The notes under the pieces: generated by a model
What the model was told of the DNA's origin: nothing
Seen by the model: only the letters and a program-made list of their open reading frames with translations
Databases searched by the model: none
Part shown: positions 5,584 through 5,804 of the stretch, piece by piece
How positions within the stretch are numbered: the first letter of the stretch is position 1
Layout: each line of letters opens with the position of its first letter
NCBI GenBank assembly: GCA_938030905.1
Contig: CALHIW010000085.1
Span: forward strand, 1 to 5,804
Length of the DNA stretch: 5,804 nucleotides
Direction of reading: 5' to 3'
Origin: Candidatus Methanomethylicia archaeon
GTDB taxonomy: Archaea > Thermoproteota > Methanomethylicia > CALHIW01
Translations under genes and position numbers: made by a program

Positions 5584-5804
5584 TTAATTGTGAAGTGTAC
5601 ATAAAGCCTTTACAGCTTCAGTAAGAATCTCTATACTCTTAATATAGTCACTGATTTTTACATGTTCACTCTCAGTATGACTTAGCTTTGAATCTCCAGG
5701 ACCATATGAAACTGATGGAACCCCCATAGACTTAGCATAAGTATTCAAGTCACCAGTACCTGTCTTCCTCATAAGCCTTATAGGCCTACCAAGTATCTTA
5801 GCTA
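5584..5804 (-). CDS. lysK: LysK-like [LysW]-lysine/ornithine hydrolase, C-terminal part
   Basis: Only the last 73 or so codons are in the window; the frame is open through the right edge. Residues seen include RKTGTGDLNTYA, VSYGPGDSKLSHTESEH and a closing amphipathic helix, SDYIKSIEILTEAVKAL. This matches the C-terminal end of M20 metallopeptidases (ArgE/DapE/LysK), where the His of the LSHTESEH-type segment is a metal ligand. The KTGTGD start and the archaeal setting point to LysK, which releases lysine or ornithine from the LysW carrier protein at the last step of the archaeal lysine/arginine route. Other M20 peptidases (ArgE, DapE, carboxypeptidase) cannot be excluded without the N-terminal part. 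It ends with TAA 1 nt from the usp stop, leaving no room for a separate terminator between the convergent genes. Confidence 0.82.
   Translation of the reverse strand, partial: AKILGRPIRLMRKTGTGDLNTYAKSMGVPSVSYGPGDSKLSHTESEHVKISDYIKSIEILTEAVKALCTLHN

Overview
The window is AT-rich archaeal DNA, most likely from a thermophilic member of the Thermoproteota (Crenarchaeota). The evidence is an archaeal-type phosphoglycerate kinase, the end of a LysW-type lysine/ornithine-releasing M20 hydrolase, strong use of AGA/AGG and ATA codons, TATA boxes about 24-34 nt before start codons (several suggesting leaderless or short-leader transcripts), and few Shine-Dalgarno sites. The exact genus cannot be told from this sequence.

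Left part (1-1313, minus strand): two broken genes. Positions 1-851 hold a beta-keto-acid cleavage enzyme (BKACE/DUF849, Kce-like) gene whose conserved blocks are all present but spread over several frames, with about eight frame breaks and one in-frame stop. Just upstream, 876-1313 holds a second, unidentified protein remnant that is also broken. Both could be real decay, or a local patch of uncorrected single-base sequence errors; the rest of the window is free of such breaks.

Middle (1345-3775, minus strand): an intact extended-SDR NAD-dependent epimerase/dehydrogenase most like the UDP-galactose-epimerase-like threonine dehydrogenase group, then a 316-bp gene-poor gap, then an intact carA (carbamoyl-phosphate synthase small, glutaminase subunit) with no carB beside it. 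The gap contains a well-formed plus-strand TATA box and Shine-Dalgarno followed by a GTG start, an amber codon at codon 10, and about 30 further protein-like codons that run into the carA 3' end. This is probably the 5' stump of a lost gene.

Right part (3776-5804): a 124-bp divergent promoter region separates carA from a plus-strand pair, pgk (phosphoglycerate kinase) and a universal-stress-protein gene 3 nt downstream, likely one transcript. The stress-protein gene meets the minus-strand 3' end of a lysK-like peptidase tail to tail with a 1-nt gap. lysK runs off the right edge.

Functionally the intact genes are core metabolism: carbamoyl phosphate for arginine and pyrimidines, glycolysis/gluconeogenesis, and LysW-dependent lysine/arginine synthesis. 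I see no convincing new defence or mobile system. The most interesting material is the set of broken genes at 1-1313 and the stump at 2529-2651.
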